Position numbers and translations under genes: made by a program | Part shown: piece by piece, positions 13,533 through 24,415 of the stretch | Layout of the letters: every line of letters begins with the position of its first letter | How positions within the stretch are numbered: position 1 is the stretch's first letter | The notes under the pieces: generated by a model | Told to the model about the DNA's origin: nothing | Seen by the model: the letters and a program-made list of their open reading frames with translations, nothing else | Database searches by the model: none | Assembly (NCBI GenBank): GCA_014529385.2 | Contig: CM043945.1 | Span: forward strand, 139,219,241 to 139,283,240 | Direction of reading: 5' to 3' | Source of the DNA: Adiantum capillus-veneris | Taxonomy: Eukaryota > Streptophyta > Polypodiopsida > Polypodiales > Pteridaceae | Length of the DNA stretch: 64,000 nt

Positions 13533-14717
13533 ATGGATAACGCTCCTATGGTTCAGTCAACAACTATAGAATCCATAGATTCTATGGTTTCTAAAGTGCC
13601 CAAGATGGATGATATTTCTATACTAGAGTCTAGTGTTGTGCAACTTGAGCAAGCTTCCAATAATGAGAACCAAGAAATCGATGCTTCAAAAATGCAACAT
13701 ACATCAAAAGAGACTGAAAAGTCCACTCACGAGCTATTGCCAATTGGTACTACGTCATGTAGCGTAGATGTTGAGAAATCCATGCTTACAATTATATTGG
13801 ATTTAAATGGTCTATTGTTGAAACGTTCCCCTCAACCATCCTCACACCACAACTCAGTGCAAATGGATTCAAAAAGATATATTATACTCAGGCCAGGTTG
13901 CATCCAATTCTTGAAGACTATTTTACAAAGGTTTAATGTTGCAATTTGGTCGACAGCTACTAGGAATAATGTGTATCAAATCCTTGCAGCACTAAACAAC
14001 TTAGCTGAGGATACATTGCCTTTCTTTGCAATTTGGTCGCAAGATGTTTGCTACACCGCTCAAACTCAAAAATTGTTTAGACCCGACAATCCAAACGTTG
14101 AGGCAATGTTCAAGCCTCTAGCCAAAATTGCCATGGGGTTTGAATGTGATCCACAAAGAACAGTGCTTATTGATGACTCTCCTTACAAGGGATGTATTTC
14201 ACCAGCAAACAATTGCATTTTTCCACCACAATTTGATGCTGAGAAGATGGTTGACAATATGCTCTTGGAGGAGCTACTGCCATACTTGATTCAGCTTGAT
14301 GAGAGAAGGGATGTGCGTGATTTAATTGCTTCTAATCGTTATGGACAACCTATAGTGACAAATGATAGTGAATACAAACAAATCATGGAGTATTGGAAGC
14401 AGAAAAATGATGTTTGGTCAGCTAAGGTGTTCTTTACAAGAAGAATACCACCTGCAAAAGGTGACAGAGATGAAACTATCATTGAAGATGCAAGTGACAC
14501 AAGCCACCGCAATGAAATGAGAAGAGCCCAAATACAAGAGATCTTGGCAAAGGAGCGTACACCCATTGAAAGCATGAAGGCGTCACAATTGACCACTTTA
14601 GCTAGGCAATTGGGTTGTAACACAAAAGGAGTTTTGAAGGCAACCACAGCAAAGGCTTATATAAATAAGGTGAAAGCTGAGAACAATCTTCTAAGGCTGG
14701 ATAGAAAGCAACCCTAA
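13533..14717 (+). CDS. FCP1/SCP-like HAD-family protein, DLNG type
   Basis: This 394-residue protein has an acidic, low-complexity N-terminus (~80 residues) followed by an FCP1 homology region. It carries LDLNGLLL (D90-L-N92-G), then ILRPGCIQFLK, VAIWSTATRNN and VLIDDSPYKG (D214-D215-S). FCP1/SCP phosphatases use DxDx(T/V) and dephosphorylate the RNA polymerase II tail or related substrates. Here the second Asp is Asn. As I recall, plant HAD proteins with DLNG exist, so this may be a natural subfamily with altered or lost catalysis. The C-terminal ~130 residues are basic and helical. The start is the first ATG after the splice site at 13518. It lies in the same strand and block as the SET gene. 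Confidence 0.8.
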   Translation: MDNAPMVQSTTIESIDSMVSKVPKMDDISILESSVVQLEQASNNENQEIDASKMQHTSKETEKSTHELLPIGTTSCSVDVEKSMLTIILDLNGLLLKRSPQPSSHHNSVQMDSKRYIILRPGCIQFLKTILQRFNVAIWSTATRNNVYQILAALNNLAEDTLPFFAIWSQDVCYTAQTQKLFRPDNPNVEAMFKPLAKIAMGFECDPQRTVLIDDSPYKGCISPANNCIFPPQFDAEKMVDNMLLEELLPYLIQLDERRDVRDLIASNRYGQPIVTNDSEYKQIMEYWKQKNDVWSAKVFFTRRIPPAKGDRDETIIEDASDTSHRNEMRRAQIQEILAKERTPIESMKASQLTTLARQLGCNTKGVLKATTAKAYINKVKAENNLLRLDRKQP

Positions 14718-14718
14718 G

Positions 14719-14811
14719 GTACTAGTGACATGTCATATATTCTTGATACACATGCTTGAACACTCATGTGCATGGTATCTAACAAATCTTTCTTTTTATT
14801 CCTTCTTGCAG
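14719..14811 (+). other. Probable 3' UTR intron of the FCP1-like gene
   Basis: The sequence AAG|GTACTAGT at 14719 and CCTTCTTGCAG at 14801-14811 frame a 93-bp intron that begins one base after the TAA stop. The following ~130 bp (14812-14960) would be 3' UTR; an AATGAAATGAAA stretch near 14950 could serve polyadenylation. Confidence 0.5.
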
Positions 14812-14959
14812 GATCTTACAAAGGATACTACTAGATGGAGCTCAATCAATAGAGATTTTGATATTTTTGCTCAAAATAATGAAGCAGTCACCTACATTTT
14901 TTGTTTATCAATTTCTTGAGAGACTTTATTTTAGTTTGTAATCATCAAATGAAATGAAA

Positions 14960-15573
14960 AGTATCCGTCTTATTAAGATTGTTGATCTTTTTCTTGTTCA
15001 AACCTTTCAATTGTGATTTATAGTTTTGTTAGCATGAGATTGTGCTTTTTTAGTTTGAAAAAAACTGTCAAAGATCCAAGTCTTTTTGGCTTTACTTAAG
15101 TTATTAATTGTGAAAGATCCAAGTTTTTTTTCTTTACTTAAGTTATTGATTGCCTATGTAATAGTCCTTAAAACAATATCGGATGGCTTTCTTGCTCCCA
15201 TGTCTCACATTGGTCTTTAGGTAAGACAAGTGGTGACCTTGAAAGTATGGTCTCATATCTCGATCAAGTGAAGAGACATGAAGCTTAAATATCACTACTA
15301 TGTATCTAGTGTTAAACTCCATCGAGACAAAGACTAGATAGCCAAATTGCAGTCGAGTTTAAGTGAAAAATCCATTTGAGCTAAGGTAAAACTTATAGTG
15401 CCTCATTTTTCTAGGATTCTACCCCATCAAGGAAGTTATAATCTAGCACAAACCAATTAAGACTCTTTTGGAGCCTAGATAGGACAATTCGTGGACTTAT
15501 GAAACTTATTATTGAGTTAGAGTCTAGTTTAGATAAGCAAAAGATCTTCAAACAGCACTTGGTCTTACTATTT
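14960..15573. other. AT-rich spacer where motif orientation flips
   Basis: No gene is seen. The last + orientation motif traces are degenerate (near 15225 and 15481). The first - orientation copy starts at 15574, where the right inverted arm begins. A short duplication ('gtgaaagatccaagt.tttt' near 15065-15130) is present. Confidence 0.6.
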
Positions 15574-18500
15574 CCACCACTTGTCCAACCTATAAGGCTA
15601 TATCTTAAGGGTTATTCTTTCTCACCACTTGGAGTGACCAGCATAGGTTTTACATGGGGTTTTGTTTCAAGGTCCACCACTTGTCCAAGCTAACTCTATT
15701 GAAACATAGAGAGAATCAAAGGTCCACCACTTGTCCAAGCTAGGGTCCATTGAAACATGGAGAGAAGGATGCTCCACCATTTGTCCAAGATACACTCCAT
15801 TGAAACATGAAGAGAAGCAAGCTACACCATGTCTCCAAGATGCTAGGCTCCATTGAAATACCTCAAACCCATGATATTTTGTACATGGGGGGTTTACATT
15901 CAAGGTCCACCACTTGTCCAACCTATTATCTCTAGTAGCATGAGTGGTTTGGTCTCAAGATTCACCATTTTTCCACTCTATGTCATTCTATTAAGAATAT
16001 ATGGGTGCTAAGGTCCACCACTTGTCCAACCTATAAGGCCATATCTTAAACTTTATTCTTTCTCACCACTTGGAGTTACCAAGATAGGTTTTACATGGGA
16101 GTTTGGTTCCAAGGCCCACCACTTGTCCAAGCTAACTCTATTGAAACATAGAGAGAAGCAAGGGTCCACCACTTTCCAAGCTAGGCTCCATTAGAAACAT
16201 TGATAGAAGGATGCTCCACCATATTTAGTCTAAGGAGATAGCTCCATTGAAAACAGCAGGGAAGCAATCAAGCACCATGTCTCCAAGATTCTAGATCCAT
16301 TGAAAATACCTTAAACCAACGATATTGATTTATGATGTGGGGTTTAACGTCAAGGTCGTCACTTTTCCAAGCTAATATCCCTATAGTCACTAGTGTTTGG
16401 TTCTCAAGATTTACCACATTTCCACACTATTTCGTTAAATATGAAGATCTAGGTTCTTAAGGTCGGACCACTTGTCCAACCTATAAGGCTATACTTAAAG
16501 GGTATTATTTCCACCACTTGGAATGACCATGATATTTTTACATGGGGGTTTGGTTTTCAAGGTCCACCACTTGTCCAACTAACTCAATGGAAACATAGAG
16601 AGAAGCAAAGGGCCACCACTTGTCTAAGCTAAGGCTCCACTGAGACATTTAGAGAAGGATGATCCCCCATTGGTGGAAGATAGGCTTCATTGCAAACATG
16701 AAAAGAAGCAAGTTGCACCATGTCTCCAAGATTCTAGGATCCAATGAAATACCTTAAACCCACGATATTGTTTACATGTGGGGTTAACGTTCAAGGTCAG
16801 TCACTTTTCCAAGCTATTATCCCTAGTAGCATGAGTGTTTGGTCTCAAGATTCACCACTTTTCCACTCTATGTCATTATATAAAGAAGATCTAGGTGTTA
16901 AGGTCGACCACTTGTCCAACCTATAAGCGTATATCTTAAAGGGTATTCTTTCTCACCACTTGAAATGTCCATGATATGTTTTACATAGGGGTTTAGTTCC
17001 AAGGTCCACCACTTATCCAAGCTAACTTTATTCTTCTCATAGAGAAAGCAAAAGGTCCACCACTTGTCCAAGCTAGGCTCCATTGAAACATGGAGAGAAG
17101 GATGCTCCACCATTTGTCGAAGCTAACTCTATTGAAACATGGAAGGTTTACATTCAAGGTCCACCAGTTGTCCAACCTATTAACGCTAGTAGCATGAGGG
17201 GTTTGGTCTCAAGATTCACCACTTTTTCACTCTGTGTTATTATATTAAGAATATTTGGGTATTAAGGTCCACCACTTGTCCAACCTATAAGACTATATCT
17301 TAAGGGTTATTCTTTCTGACCACTTGGAGTGACCATGAAAGTTTTACATGGGGGGTTGGTTCCAAGGTCCACCACTTGTCCAAGCTAACTCTATTCAAAC
17401 ATAGAGAGAAGCAAAGGTCCACCACTTGTCTAAGCTAGGGTCTATTGAAACATGGAGAGAAGGATGCTCCACCATTTGTCCAAGATAGACTCCATTGAAA
17501 CATGAAGAGAAGCAAGCTGCACCATATCTCCAAGATTCTAAACTCTATCGAAATACCTTAAACCCACGTTATTTTGTACATGGGGAGTTTACATTCAAGA
17601 TCAACACTTTGTCCAACCTATTATCGCTAGTAGCATGAGTGGTTTGCTCTCAAGATTCACCACTTTCCACCTCTAATCATTATATTAAGAATATTTGGGT
17701 GTTAAGGTCCACCACTTGTCCAACCTATAAGACTATATCTTAATGGTTATTCTTTCTCACCCCTTGAAAGACTATATCTTAATGGTTATCCCTAGCTATT
17801 ATTGCTAGTAGCGTGAGTGGTTTGGTCTCAAGATTCACCACTTTTATTAAAAATATGTGGGTGTTAAGGTCCACCACTTGTCCAACCTATAAGGCTACAT
17901 CTTAAAGGTTATTCTTTCTTACTACTTGGAGTGACCATGATAGGTTTTACATGGGGGTTTGGTTCCAAGGTCCACCACTTGTCCAAGCTAACTCTATTGA
18001 AACATAGAGAGAAGCAAAGGTCCACCCCTTGTCTAAGCTAGGGTCCATTGAAACATGGAGAGAAGGATGCTCCACCATTTGTCCAAGTAGGCTCATTCAA
18101 ACATGAGAAAATCAAGGTGCACCATGACTCCAAGATGCTAGGCTCCATCGAAAAACATTAAACCCATGATATGTAGATGAGGGGTTTACATTCAAGGTCC
18201 AACACTTGTCCAAGCTATTATTGGTAGTAGCCTGAGTGGTTTGGTCTCAAGATTCACCACTTTTCACTCTATGTCATTATATTAAGAATATGCGCGTGTT
18301 AAGGTCCACCACTTGTCCAACCTATAAGGCTACATCTTAAAGGTTATTCTTTATTACCACTTGGAGTGACCATGATAGGTTTTACATGGGGGTTTGGTTC
18401 CAAGGTCCACCACTTGTCCAAGCTAACTCTATTGAAACATAGAGAGAAACAAAGGTCCACCACTTGTCCAAGCTAGGGTCCATTGAAACATGGAGAGAAG

Positions 18501-20245
18501 GATGCTCCACCATTTGTCCAAGATAGGCTCCATTGAAACATGACGAGAAGCAAGCTGCACCATGTCTCCAAGATGCTAGGCTCCATCGAAATACATTAAA
18601 CCCACGATATTTCGTAGATGAGGGGTTTACATTCAAGGTCCACCACTTGTCCAAGCTATTATTGCTAGTAGCCTGAGTGGTTTGGTCTCAAGATTCACCA
18701 CTTTTATTAAGAATATGTGGGTGTTAAGGTCCACCACTTGTCCAACCTATAAGGCTACATCTTAAAGGTTATTCTTTCTTACTACTTGGAGTGACCATGA
18801 TAGGTTTTACATGGGGGTTTGGTTCCAAGGTCCACCACTTGTCCAAGCTAACTCTATTGAAACATAGAGAGAAGCAAAGGTCCACCCCTTGTCTAAGCTA
18901 GGGTCCATTGAAACATGGAGAGAAGGATGCTCCACCATTTGTCCAAGGTAGGCTCCATTCAAACATGAGGAGAAGCAAGGTGCACCATGTCTCCAAGATG
19001 CTAAGCTCCATTGAATTAAACCCACGATATGTCGTAGATGAGGGGTGTACATTCAAGGTCCACCACTTGTCCAAGCTATTATTGCTAGTAGCCTGAGTGG
19101 TTTGGTCTCAAGAGTCACCACTTTTCCACTCTATGTCATTATATTAAGAATATGCGCGTGTTAAGGTCCACCACTTGTCCAACCTATAAGGCTACATCTT
19201 TAAGGTTATTCTTTATTACCACTTGGAGTGACCATGATAGGTTTTACATGGGGGTTTGGTTCCAAGGTCCACCACTTGTCCAAGCTAACTCTATTGAAAC
19301 ATAGAGAGAAACAAAGGTCCACCACTTGTCCAAGCTAGGGTCCATTGAAACATGGAGAGAAGGATGCTCCACCATTTGTCCAAGATAGGCTCCATTGAAA
19401 CATGACGAGAAGCAAGCTGCACCATGTCTCCAAGATGCTAGGCTCCATCGAAATACATTAAACCCACGATATTTCGTAGATGAGGGGTTTACATTCAAGG
19501 TCCACCACTTGTCCAAGCTATTATTGCTAGTAGCCTGAGTGGTTTGGTCTCAAGATTCACCACTTTTATTAAGAATATGTGGGTGTTAAGGTCCACCACT
19601 TGTCCAACCTATAAGGCTACATCTTAAAGGTTATTCTTTCTTACTACTTGGAGTGACCATGATAGGTTTTACATGGGGGTTTGGTTCCAAGGTCCACCAC
19701 TTGTCCAAGCTAACTCTATTGAAACATAGAGAGAAGCAAAGGTCCACCCCTTGTCTAAGCTAGGGTCCATTGAAACATGGAGAGAAGGATGCTCCACCAT
19801 TTGTGCAAGGTAGGCTCCATTGAAACATGAGGAGAATCAAGGTGCACCATGTCTCCAAGATGCTAGGCTCCATCGAAAAACATTAAACCCACGATATGTC
19901 GTAGATGAGGGGTTTACAGTCAAGGTCCACCACTTGTCCAAGCTATTATTGCTAGTAGCCTGAGTGGTTTGGTCTGAAGATTCACCACTTTTCCACTCTA
20001 TGTCATTAAATTAAGAATATGCGCGTGTTAAGGTCCACCACTTGTCCAACCTATAAGGCTACATCTTAAAGGTTATTCTTTATTACCACTTAGAGTGACC
20101 ATGATAGGTTTTACATGGGGGTTTGCTTCCAAGGTCCACCACTTGTCCAAGCTAACTCTATTGAAACATAGAGAGAAACAAAGGTCCACCACTTGTCCAA
20201 GCTAGGGTCCATTGAAACATGGAGAGAAGGATGCTCCACCATTTG
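15574..20245 (-). repeat. Right arm of ~4.67 kb inverted repeat
   Basis: This is the reverse complement of 593-5266; the paired landmarks are listed under the left arm. Identity is very high except in 16140-16760, where many single-base insertions and deletions occur. The right arm leaves colinearity near 20245, where a shortened unit resembling the 3578-3760 type takes over. Confidence 0.9.
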
Positions 20246-22843
20246 TCGAAGCTAACTCTATTGAAACATGGGGGGTTTACATTCAAGGTCCACCACTTGT
20301 CCAAGCTATTAGTGCTAGTAGCACGAGTGGTTTTGTCTCAAGATTCACCACTTTTTCACTCTATGTCATTATATTAAGAATATTAGGGTGTTAAGGTCCA
20401 CCACTTGTCCAACCTATAAGGCTATATCTTAAAGGTTATTCTTTCTCACCACTTGGAGTGACCATGATAGGTTTTAAATGGGGGTTTGGTTCCAAGGTCC
20501 ACCACTTGTCCAAGCTAACTCTATTGAATAATAGAGAGAAGTAAAGGTCCACCACTTGTCCAAGCTAGGGTCCATTGAAACATGGAGAGAAGGATGCTCC
20601 ACCATTTGTCCAAGATAGGCTCCATTGAAACATGACGAGAAGGAAGCTGCACCATGTCTCCAAGATGCTAGGCTCCATCGAAATACATTAAACCCACGAT
20701 ATTTCGTAGATGAGGGGTTTACATTCAAGGTCCACCACTTGTCCAAGCTATTATTGCTAGTAGCCTGAGTGGTTTGGTCTCAAGATTCACCACTTTTATT
20801 AAGAATATGTGGGTGTTAAGGTCCACCACTTGTCCAACCTATAAGGCTACATCTTAAAGGTTATTCTTTCTTACTACTTGGAGTGACCATGATAGGTTTT
20901 ACATGGGGGTTTGGTTCCAAGGTCCACCACTTGTCCAAGCTAACTCTATTGAAACATAGAGAGAAGCAAAGGTCCACCCCTTGTCTAAGCTAGGGTCCAT
21001 TGAAACATGGAGAGAAGGATGCTCCACCATTTGCCCAAGGTAGGCTCCATTCAAACATGAGGAGAAGCAAGGTGCACCATGTCTCCAAGATGCTAAGCTC
21101 CATTGAAAAACATTAAACCCACGATATGTCGTAGATGAGGGGTGTACATTCAAGGTCCACCACTTGTCCAAGCTATTATTGCTAGTAGCCTGAGTGGTTT
21201 GGTCTCAAGAGTCACCACTTTTCCACTCTATGTCATTATATTAAGAATATGCGCGTGTTAAGGTCCACCACTTGTCCAACCTATAAGGCTACATCTTTAA
21301 GGTTATTCTTTATTACCACTTGGAGTGACCATGATAGGTTTTACATGGGGGTTTGGTTCCAAGGTCCACCACTTGTCCAAGCTAACTCTATTGAAACATA
21401 GAGAGAAACAAAGGTCCACCACTTGTCCAAGCTAGGGTCCATTGAAACATGGAGAGAAGGATGCTCCACCATTTGTCCAAGATAGGCTCCATTGAAACAT
21501 GACGAGAAGCAAGCTGCACCATGTCTCCAAGATGCTAGGCTCCATCGAAATACATTAAACCCACGATATTTCGTAGATGAGGGGTTTACATTCAAGGTCC
21601 ACCACTTGTCCAAGCTATTATTGCTAGTAGCCTGAGTGGTTTGGTCTCAAGATTCACCACTTTTATTAAAAATATGTGGGTGTTAAGGTCCACCACTTGT
21701 CCAACCTATAAGGCTACATCTTAAAGGTTATTCTTTCTTACTACTTGGAGTGACCATGATAGGTTTTACATGGGGGTTTGGTTCCAAGGTCCACCACTTG
21801 TCCAAGCTAACTCTATTGAAACATAGAGAGAAGCAAAGGTCCACCCCTTGTCTAAGCTAGGGTCCATTGAAACATGGAAAGAAGGATGCTCCACCATTTG
21901 TGCAAGGTAGGCTCCATTGAAACATGAGGAGAATCAAGGTGCACCATGTCTCCAAGATGCTAGGCTCCATCGAAAAACATTAAACCCACGATATGTCGTA
22001 GATGAGGGGTTTACAGTCAAGGTCCACCACTTGTCCAAGCTATTATTGCTAGTAGCCTGAGTGGTTTGGTCTGAAGATTCACCACTTTTCCACTCTATGT
22101 CATTAAATTAAGAATATGCGCGTGTTAAGGTCCACCACTTGTCCAACCTATAAGGCTACATCTTAAAGGTTATTCTTTATTACCACTTAGAGTGACCATG
22201 ATAGGTTTTACATGGGGGTTTGCTTCCAAGGTCCACCACTTGTCCAAGCTAACTCTATTGAAACATAGAGAGAAACAAAGGTCCACCACTTGTCCAAGCT
22301 AGGGTCCATTGAAACATGGAGAGAAGGATGCTCCACCATTTGTCGAAGCTAACTCTATTGAAACATGGGGGGTTTACATTCAAGGTCCACCACTTGTCCA
22401 AGCTATTAGTGCTAGTAGCACGAGTGGTTTTGTCTCAAGATTCACCACTTTTTCACTCTATGTCATTATATTAAGAATATTAGGGTGTTAAGGTCCACCA
22501 CTTGTCCAACCTATAAGGCTATATCTTAAAGGTTATTCTTTCTCACCACTTGGAGTGACCATGATAGGTTTTAAATGGGGGTTTGGTTCCAAGGTCCACC
22601 ACTTGTCCAAGCTAACTCTATTGAATAATAGAGAGAAGTAAAGGTCCACCACTTGTCCAAGCTAGGGTCCATTGAAACATGGAGAGAAGGATGCTCCACC
22701 ATTTGTCCAAGATAGGCTCCATTGAAACATGAAGAGAAGCAAGATGCACGATGTCTCCAAGATGCTAGGCTCCATCGAAATACCTTAAACCCACGATATT
22801 TCGTAGATGGGGGGTTTACTTTCAAGGTCCACCACTTGTCCAA
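18650..22843 (-). repeat. Two tandem copies of a ~2,097 bp higher-order unit
   Basis: Copy 1 is about 18650-20746 and copy 2 about 20747-22843. Landmarks are offset by exactly 2097 bp (19244 to 21341, 20212 to 22309, 20474 to 22571). Differences are few: a 5-bp deletion near 19013 in copy 1, one G-to-A near 21876, and changes at the end of copy 2 (22735-22870). The duplication is recent, or an assembly effect. Confidence 0.85.
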
Positions 22844-23060
22844 GCTATTATCGCTAGTAGCATGGTTTGGTCTCAAGATTCACCAGTTTTCCACGCTATG
22901 TCATTATATGAAGAATATCTGGGTGTTAAGGTCCACCACTTGTCCAACCTATAAGGCTATATTCTAAATGATATTTTTTTTTACCACTTGGAATGTGCAT
23001 GATATGTTTTACATGGGGTTTTATTCCAAGGTCCACCACTTGTCCAAGCTAGATCTATTA

Positions 23061-23640
23061 CATATATATTATACATACAATATTCAACTAGATTCCCTAC
23101 CTATCATGTCCAGTAGCATGGATGCTCTAGCTTGAAGGTCCACCACTTGTCCAACCTATACTCTCTTATGTAAGGGAGATCTCGCTATAAATTCAAAACC
23201 TTCCCGCCTAAATTTAAAATATCCCTCCCAAATCTTAAATATCCCGCCTAGATTTTAAACTATCCCGCCCAAATTTTAAAATTCAAACTTTTTAATAAAA
23301 ATTTAAATTTTACTACTTAAATTTAAAATATTCCACGCAAAATTGATTTTAAATTCAAGTTTACCACAAAAAGATATCATTATACCACCTAAATTCAAAT
23401 ATGCAAACCTCAAATCATTATATTGTACATAAATTCAAACAAATTCAAATTAACAAGCCTAAACTGATATTAGTTTGCATAGATATGAATTTATCACACC
23501 TAAATTATGTCACCATGTTAGAGAGAGTGGTTAGAGAATTTGAACAAGGTCCACCACTTGTCCAACCTAGATACCAAGAAGGATTGAGTGTACAAGGTAT
23601 TGTTTGGAGGTCTTTATAGTCCATTGGTCTTAAGGTCCAC
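23061..23640. other. AT-rich segment with TCCCGCC repeats
   Basis: About 580 bp with no gene. Between 23200 and 23285 a ~20-22 bp unit resembling 'TATCCCGCCyAAATTTTAAA' repeats about four times, three with an intact CCCGCC core. Isolated - strand copies of the 20-bp satellite motif occur at about 23140, 23547 and 23634. The rest is A/T-rich, with many AAATTTAAA blocks. Confidence 0.6.
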
Positions 23641-23666
23641 CACTTGTGGTAAGGGTCACCAAAAAG

Positions 23667-23872
23667 TGTATATATTCATCCAAAGAAATACACGTATTTT
23701 TGGTCTACATGTCCTAGTTTAAACCATTTATGTCCATTAGGTGTATCACTAAACAACACTACTATTTTTGAGAAACAGAAGTTACAATCATATCTACAAA
23801 TGGATTAGAGGAAAATCAGCTCAGCATACATCCAGAACTCGCTACAAGAATCGACTTTAACAGATCACGCAA
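23667..23872 (+). promoter_or_regulatory. Candidate promoter and 5' UTR exon of the transposase gene
   Basis: A TATATATTC sequence at ~23668 could be a TATA box. The following segment ends in CGCAA|GTAAGT at 23872/23873, a strong donor. It would join the acceptor TACTTACAG ending at 25849, one base before the ATG at 25851. Transcription start is not determined. Confidence 0.45.
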
Positions 23873-24059
23873 GTAAGTCTTCCATTCAATTTTACTAGTA
23901 TTACAATGTGTTAGTTATTTGTGATATTTATGTATGTATATATACTATGTGTGCATATCGTAATTAAGTGTAATTGTGTATCTGCATTATGTATGAGTAT
24001 TACAATGAAATAACACAAATATACATACATACACATACATAACACAGACGCACACATAC

Positions 24060-24096
24060 ATGAGCATGTATTTTCAAGAGAGAGATAGCAAATACA

Positions 24097-24130
<34 letters not shown>

Positions 24131-24415
24131 TAAATAACTGTTTTTTAGAGAGAGGAGAGAGAAAGATAACAGATTTCACTGTGTTTATGTATGTGGAAGA
24201 GAGGAAGACGATGTATGGGAATATGTGCACGTATTTTCAAGAGAGAGACAACAAGATAACAGATTTCATTGTGGTTATGTGTGTGGAAGTGAGGAAGACG
24301 ATGTGTGGGAATATGTGCATGTATTTTCAAGAGAGAGACAGCAAGATAACAGATTTCACTGTGGTTATGTATGTGGAAGAGAGGAAGACGATGTGTGGGA
24401 GGGGCTTTATAACTA
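24060..24415 (+). repeat. GA-rich microsatellite and 90-bp minisatellite
   Basis: A (GATA)/(GA)n tract spans about 24095-24130. A 90-bp unit follows, starting at 24181, 24271 and 24361 (last copy partial), each containing 'gaggaagacgatgt.tggga' and 'attttcaagagagaga'. A partial copy precedes it at about 24060. The open frames through it come from the 90-bp (30-codon) period. Confidence 0.85.

Larger units (their letters stand above)
15574..23060 (-). repeat. Tandem satellite array, 20-bp motif in - orientation
   Basis: This is the same family as 1-6840 but inverted: it reads AAGGTCCACCACTTGTCCAA on the + strand. Type B units lie at 18382, 19244, 20474 and 21341; type A units at 18807, about 19690, 20899 and about 21790. 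It is longer than the left array because of a ~2.1 kb tandem duplication. The last regular copy is near 23030, with isolated copies at about 23140, 23547 and 23634. Confidence 0.95.

Noticed and set aside
593-20245. Palindrome as a simple hairpin-read artefact
   Set aside because: A fold-back read would give a palindrome with no spacer. Here 10.3 kb of unique, non-palindromic sequence lies between the arms. Other assembly errors remain possible.
1-22970. Dozens of ~60-90 codon ORFs (for example MDKWWTLNV...) on either strand of the arrays as a gene family
   Set aside because: They repeat with the satellite period, start and stop inside repeat units, also appear on the opposite strand, and have no upstream gene signals.
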